A stretch of DNA of 9,388 nt from CABRXV01 sp900754955 (GTDB taxonomy: Bacteria > Actinomycetota > Coriobacteriia > Coriobacteriales > Eggerthellaceae): NCBI GenBank assembly GCA_902475005.1, contig CABRXV010000075.1, forward strand, positions 1 through 9,388. Reading direction: 5' to 3'. Made by a program: the position numbers and the translations under genes. Below the pieces are notes generated by a model. It had not been told where the DNA came from, did no database searches, and was given only the letters and a program-made list of their open reading frames with translations. The stretch's first letter is position 1. Each line of letters starts with the position of its first letter. Shown here in pieces: positions 5,646-9,388 of this stretch.

Positions 5646-6413
5646 CTACACACTGCGCGCGTACACCGCGCGCACAAGATACTCCACGTTGCCCTCGGGC
5701 CCCGTGATCGGCGACTCGACCACGCCATCGACCGCAAATCCCACGCCCTCGAGCGCCGTACGCACCTCGTCAACCGTGCGCAGGCGCACGGCCTCATCGC
5801 GTACAACGCCGTGGTCCGTCTCGTCGTGACGCGACTCGAACTGCGGCTTCACCAGCCCGATGAACACCGAGCCCTCGTGGCAGAGCGGCGGAAACGTAGG
5901 CGCGAGCGCCGCGAGCCCGATGAAGCTCACGTCGATCACGATGAGATCGAACGGCGCGCCGAGGTCGACGGGATCGGCCGTCTTGATGTTGGTGCGCTCG
6001 AACACGCGCACGCGCTCGTCCTGCCGCAGCTTCCAGGCGAGCTGGCCGTAGTTCACGTCAACGCATGTCACGCTCGTCGCGCCCGCCTGCAGCAGACAGT
6101 CGGTGAAGCCGCCCGTCGACGAGCCGATGTCGATGCAGCGCAAGCCGCGCACGTCCTGCCCGAACGCGTCGAGTGCGCCCTGGAGCTTTCGCCCGCCGCG
6201 CGACACGTACTGGCGGCGGCCCTTCACGAAGATGTCGGCATCGGGGCGCACCTTCACCGCCGCGCTCGACACGTACACGTCGTCCACGCGCACTTCGCGC
6301 GCCATGCACGCCCGCAGCACCTCGCCCGCGTCGGCGAACACGCCGCGCTCCACAAGAAGGTCGTCGAGCCGCACCTTCTTCGGTTTCTTGATCTGCTCCG
6401 TCGGTTTCGCCAT
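5646..6413 (-). CDS. tlyA: TlyA-family rRNA (cytidine-2'-O)-methyltransferase
   Basis: The product is 255 residues, slightly below the family's usual 260-280. Residues 14-60 are an S4 RNA-binding domain (VRLDDLLVERGVFADAGEVL). The linker carries YVSRGGRKLQGAL (69-81). The methyltransferase fold follows, with SAM motif I IDIGSSTGGFTDCLLQAGA at 94-112. The Lys-Asp-Lys-Glu set used by TlyA enzymes is present as K76, D161 (IDVSFIGL), K189 (VKPQFE) and E244 (GNVEYLV). Homologues methylate cytidines of 16S and 23S rRNA with S-adenosylmethionine, which in mycobacteria makes ribosomes sensitive to capreomycin; older haemolysin naming is misleading. The start at 6413 has only a weak purine-rich site. 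The gene follows the LuxR regulator on the same strand after 87 bases but has its own -10 there. Confidence 0.95.
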   Translation of the reverse strand: MAKPTEQIKKPKKVRLDDLLVERGVFADAGEVLRACMAREVRVDDVYVSSAAVKVRPDADIFVKGRRQYVSRGGRKLQGALDAFGQDVRGLRCIDIGSSTGGFTDCLLQAGATSVTCVDVNYGQLAWKLRQDERVRVFERTNIKTADPVDLGAPFDLIVIDVSFIGLAALAPTFPPLCHEGSVFIGLVKPQFESRHDETDHGVVRDEAVRLRTVDEVRTALEGVGFAVDGVVESPITGPEGNVEYLVRAVYARSV

Positions 6414-6455
6414 GCGCCAGCCCGTCTCGCCTCGGTGGTCCGTTCTGCTCAGTGC

Positions 6456-6461
6456 AGTATA
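6456..6461 (-). promoter_or_regulatory. Candidate -10 element of tlyA
   Basis: TATACT on the minus strand (five of six consensus positions) lies 42 bases before the tlyA start. The expected -35 position is GC-only and unconvincing. Just upstream, CGCCCGGGCG at 6481-6490 is a perfect palindrome within a run of GC-rich inverted repeats that may end the LuxR transcript. Confidence 0.35.
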
Positions 6462-6500
6462 CCGCGCGGACGCGGGCGCACGCCCGGGCGCCGCCCGCCG

Positions 6501-9275
6501 CTACGCGAGTCCGAGGTCGGCCGCACGCACCATGAGGTCGGCGAACTTGCCCACGCCGAACTTTGCGTAAAGATGGGAGAGATGCGTCTTCACGGTGTTC
6601 TCGGTGACGCAGAGCTCCTTGGCGATCTCCCCGCGGTTGAGCCCCGCCGCCGCAAGCCGCAGCACATCGCGCTCGCGCGCCGTGAGCGCGATGTCGGGAA
6701 TGCCGCGCAGGTCATCGACGCCCAGCCCGTCATCGCCCGGCACCTTGAAGTCGGCACGGCGCATGAGCCTGCGCGCAAACGAGCGCTGCTCGTGGCTCGG
6801 CGTCGCAGCCTGCAGGTAGGCTACGAGCAGCGGACGCGCCGCCTTTGCGCGCAGCACGAACGGCATCACGAGCGCCTGCGCCGCAGCCGCCGACAGAACC
6901 TCGCCCAACGCGAGAAACGCCCGGGCGCGATCGCCGAGCGAGAAGCGCAGGATCGCCAGATCGAGCAGCAGCCCCGGCTCCATCTGCCCGAACCCCACCG
7001 CACGCACGCGCACGAGCAGCCCCTCCAGGCGTTCCGCCGTGACGCGAGAGACCTCCGGCTCGCAGGCGAGATCGACGTATTCCCAGCCCAGACGCGAGAA
7101 CGCGGTGTCTGCATACGGCGATCCGGCGAACTCCTCGCACATCGCGCGCGCCGTGGAAGCTTTGCCGGCCCCCAAGCAGATCAGCGCACGCGCAAGAAAC
7201 GGCAGAGGCGCTATGCCGCGCGGCACCGTCATGCGACGCGACTCGAGCAGATCGATCGCTTCGAGCAGAACCAGATCGGCCCGCTCGGCCTGCCCGTCGC
7301 ACACGAGCGCGAGCGCGTACACGATGCTCCACTCGAGGAACATGTCGATGTTGCGATGCGGCGACAGAGACGCGCGCAGCATCTCGAGCTTATCGCAAGC
7401 GCCCTCGCGTTCTCCGCGCAGCAGCGCGAGCAGCACCCCGAGCGTCGCCGCCGCCGAGTGCGCGGGGAAATCGCACGGATAGCGCACCTCGACGGCGCGG
7501 CACACGCGCTCCGCCTCGGCGGTCTCGCCTTGAATGAACAGGGAAAACGCCGTTTCATACAGGTTGATGGCCGCCATGTACCCGAACGCGTACTTCTCGG
7601 TGGCGGCCTCCATCTTGCGGTGGTACTCCATGCCGAGGGCGAGCTCTCCCTGCTGGTCGTAGGACTCCGCGTAGCAGTTGATGAGGAAGATGCGCAGGGG
7701 CAGGCACGCCTCGCTCTGCACGAGGGGCGTCACCTCATCCGCCAGCGCAATGCCCTCGTCGAAGCGGTTCTGCAGGCAGAGGCGCTTGATCTCCACCACG
7801 CGCAGAGAGAGCGCCATGCCCTCGGAGAGCGCGGCGCCCGGCGCCCGCTCGGTCTGCTCGACCCAGAACCCGGCGTTGCCCAAATCCGCTGCGAGGATGT
7901 ACGCCCAGGCGGCGAGCAGGCAGAACTCGACGGGGAGCTCGTCGATCCCGGAGGGCAGCCGACGGTCCTGCATGATGCGCGACAGCTCCCCGAGGCTCTC
8001 CTCGGGGAAGGCGACGCGGGCGAGGTTGAGCAGATCCTCGCGCTCGGAGGCGAGCATCTGATGGCGCGCCGCCAGGATCGGCTCGCCGTGGCGGATAAGC
8101 CAGTGCGCCGCGCGCAGGTTATGCACCCGCGACTCGTGCTGCGGGATGGCCCGCGCACGTTCCCTCAGCCAGTCGGCCCACAGCGGCTGGTAGGCGAACC
8201 GCTCGCGACGAGCGTCGAGCGGCACCGTGAAAAGGCTGTGCTTGCAGAGGTACGCAAGCACCTCCGCCGAATCACCCGAGTCGAGCATGTAATCGCACAA
8301 GCGCGGCGTGAGATACGGAAGATGCGCGGTTGCGAGAAGAAACGCCTTTACCCGGTCGGGCAGCGGCTCGAACACCTCGAAGCTGAAGAAGCCCCACAGC
8401 CCGTCGACCGAACCCGAGAACTCCCGGTCGAACGCGCCCACGTCGTCTGTCGCGCCGATCCCCTCGAGCGCCACCTTGAGTCCGAGCAGCCAGCCGCCCG
8501 TCTTCTCGCGCAGCGCGTCGACGAGAGCGGCGCCGAGCTTCCGTCCGCAGATGCGCTCGGCCATGACGGCGACCTCGTCGGTCGTGTAGGCGAGATCGTC
8601 CGCCGTGAGCGACAGCGGCGTCTCGATGATCGGAACGTTCGGGAAGTCGTACTTCGAGCACTGCATGCGCAGCGACAGGTAGCAATGCAGATGCGGCGTG
8701 CAGCTCACGGCGAAGCGCATGAACTGCTCACCCACCGGTTCGCCGCCGATGAGGTCGAAGCACTCCATGATGAGCACGAGCGGATGAGCGAGGCTCGTCA
8801 CTTCGGCGATGAGGTTGGAAAGGGCCCACGTCGTCGCAAGCGATCCGTCGTCCTCCAGAGCCTCGAAGCGTTCGCGGCGGTCGGGGAAGGCGCCCGCAAG
8901 CGCACAGCGCAGGTTGAGCCAAAAACGCGCCTCGTCGACGTCGAGGCGGTCGACCGTGAACCACACGACCGTCGCGCCCTCGGCCGCAGCGCTCTCGTGC
9001 CAATCGAGCAGAGCGGTCGTCTTGCCGAACCCCTCGGCCGCCGAGATGAAGGTGAGCTTCTGCGACATGCCGCGCCGCAGCAGCGCCGTCACGCGCGGGC
9101 GGGGCAGGTGCACCGAAGGAGCAAGCGGCGGAATGGACTTGGACAGCAGCGGAACGAGCGGAGGCTTCGCCTGCGCTGACGCAGGATCCGCAGCCGCCGT
9201 GGAAACCCCGCCCCGCTCGGCCTGCGACGCTGCGCTCGCCGCGTTCGCGGACAGGACGTCCTTCCCCTCTGCCAC
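6501..9275 (-). CDS. Large MalT/LAL-type LuxR-family transcriptional regulator
   Basis: The product is 924 residues from the GTG at 9275. An Ala/Ser/Pro-rich N-terminus leads into a STAND-type NTPase. Walker A is AEGFGKTTALLDWHE, from about residue 80. The expected Walker B region reads LVLIMECFDLI at about 166-176, with EC where relatives have DD. A long helical TPR-like sensor region fills about 350-800. The C-terminus (864-924) is a LuxR helix-turn-helix, LTARERDVLRLAAAGLNRGE then IAKELCVTENTVKTHLSHLYAKF. Such proteins bind ATP and an inducer, oligomerise and activate transcription; coriobacteria carry many copies, often as orphans. The GTG is preferred because AAGGGGGAG (9279-9287) precedes it; an ATG at 9365 would add 30 residues with poorer codons and a weak site. 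The inducer is unknown, and the upstream gene lies outside the window. Confidence 0.93.
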   Translation of the reverse strand: MAEGKDVLSANAASAASQAERGGVSTAAADPASAQAKPPLVPLLSKSIPPLAPSVHLPRPRVTALLRRGMSQKLTFISAAEGFGKTTALLDWHESAAAEGATVVWFTVDRLDVDEARFWLNLRCALAGAFPDRRERFEALEDDGSLATTWALSNLIAEVTSLAHPLVLIMECFDLIGGEPVGEQFMRFAVSCTPHLHCYLSLRMQCSKYDFPNVPIIETPLSLTADDLAYTTDEVAVMAERICGRKLGAALVDALREKTGGWLLGLKVALEGIGATDDVGAFDREFSGSVDGLWGFFSFEVFEPLPDRVKAFLLATAHLPYLTPRLCDYMLDSGDSAEVLAYLCKHSLFTVPLDARRERFAYQPLWADWLRERARAIPQHESRVHNLRAAHWLIRHGEPILAARHQMLASEREDLLNLARVAFPEESLGELSRIMQDRRLPSGIDELPVEFCLLAAWAYILAADLGNAGFWVEQTERAPGAALSEGMALSLRVVEIKRLCLQNRFDEGIALADEVTPLVQSEACLPLRIFLINCYAESYDQQGELALGMEYHRKMEAATEKYAFGYMAAINLYETAFSLFIQGETAEAERVCRAVEVRYPCDFPAHSAAATLGVLLALLRGEREGACDKLEMLRASLSPHRNIDMFLEWSIVYALALVCDGQAERADLVLLEAIDLLESRRMTVPRGIAPLPFLARALICLGAGKASTARAMCEEFAGSPYADTAFSRLGWEYVDLACEPEVSRVTAERLEGLLVRVRAVGFGQMEPGLLLDLAILRFSLGDRARAFLALGEVLSAAAAQALVMPFVLRAKAARPLLVAYLQAATPSHEQRSFARRLMRRADFKVPGDDGLGVDDLRGIPDIALTARERDVLRLAAAGLNRGEIAKELCVTENTVKTHLSHLYAKFGVGKFADLMVRAADLGLA

Positions 9276-9388
9276 ACTCTCCCCCTTCGATCTCTTCCAG
9301 CCGCCAAGCGCCGCCGCATCCGCACCGCAGCCGCCCTGCACCCTGCGCCGCGCACGCGTGCTCATCTCAGAAACATCCCGATCGCATG

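Noticed and set aside
6473..6490. CGGGCG/CGCCCG inverted repeats as a stand-alone regulatory element
   Set aside because: In a run of almost only G and C such palindromes arise easily; it is noted only as a possible end of the LuxR transcript.
5586..9179. Plus-strand open frame of 1197 codons
   Set aside because: It is antisense to tlyA and the LuxR gene and its translation is a monotonous Arg/His/Glu/Ala string; GC-rich genes leave such long open frames on the opposite strand. The minus-strand products have clear domains.

Overview
The window is GC-rich bacterial DNA whose genes use mostly G or C at third codon positions. The gene set suggests a gut actinobacterium of the class Coriobacteriia, close to Eggerthella or Gordonibacter. 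That set is a PFL-family (UPF0210/DUF711) protein, an XRE regulator fused to a membrane domain, a large MalT/LuxR-type regulator, and a decayed beta-helix surface protein with a sorting-type C-terminus. The assignment is an inference from gene style, not from a marker gene.

Layout, left to right. Bases 1-305 are the C-terminal end of a PFL-family protein (+). A nested palindrome at 331-432 separates it from a convergent toxin-antitoxin pair on the minus strand: ParE/RelE-type toxin 430-750 and AbrB/MazE-type antitoxin 734-1105. The pair has its own promoter and three tandem 7-bp repeats in the leader. Bases 1191-1625 hold no credible gene; they contain a C-rich degenerate repeat of about 40 bp and a candidate promoter for the next gene. 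An XRE regulator with six membrane segments (+) follows at 1626-2657.

Bases 2823-4021 are the remains of a secreted, cell-wall-type protein (+). It is recognisable by its signal peptide, ITINGGTV-type beta-helix repeats and C-terminal membrane anchor, but it is split over three frames by at least four frame changes. Immediately after it, 4018-4165 carries a 41-42 bp repeat and a possible minus-strand coding remnant that shares the stop-codon palindrome. An EamA/DMT transporter (+) lies at 4296-5204, behind a promoter with a dyad.

Bases 5205-5645 lie between convergent genes. The right half of this gap is AT-richer and has a good minus-strand promoter over a dyad, which may drive a small RNA or a 70-residue protein. 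A TlyA-type rRNA methyltransferase (-) occupies 5646-6413, and a MalT-like LuxR regulator of about 924 residues (-) occupies 6501-9275.

The genes look like independent small units: defence/stability (toxin-antitoxin), environmental sensing (XRE-membrane protein, LuxR regulator), solute export (EamA), ribosome modification (TlyA) and a lost surface protein. I see no multi-gene pathway and no clear new system. The most unusual items are the toxin-antitoxin leader repeats, the frameshifted surface protein, the minus-strand remnant, and the candidate small transcript at 5297-5551.
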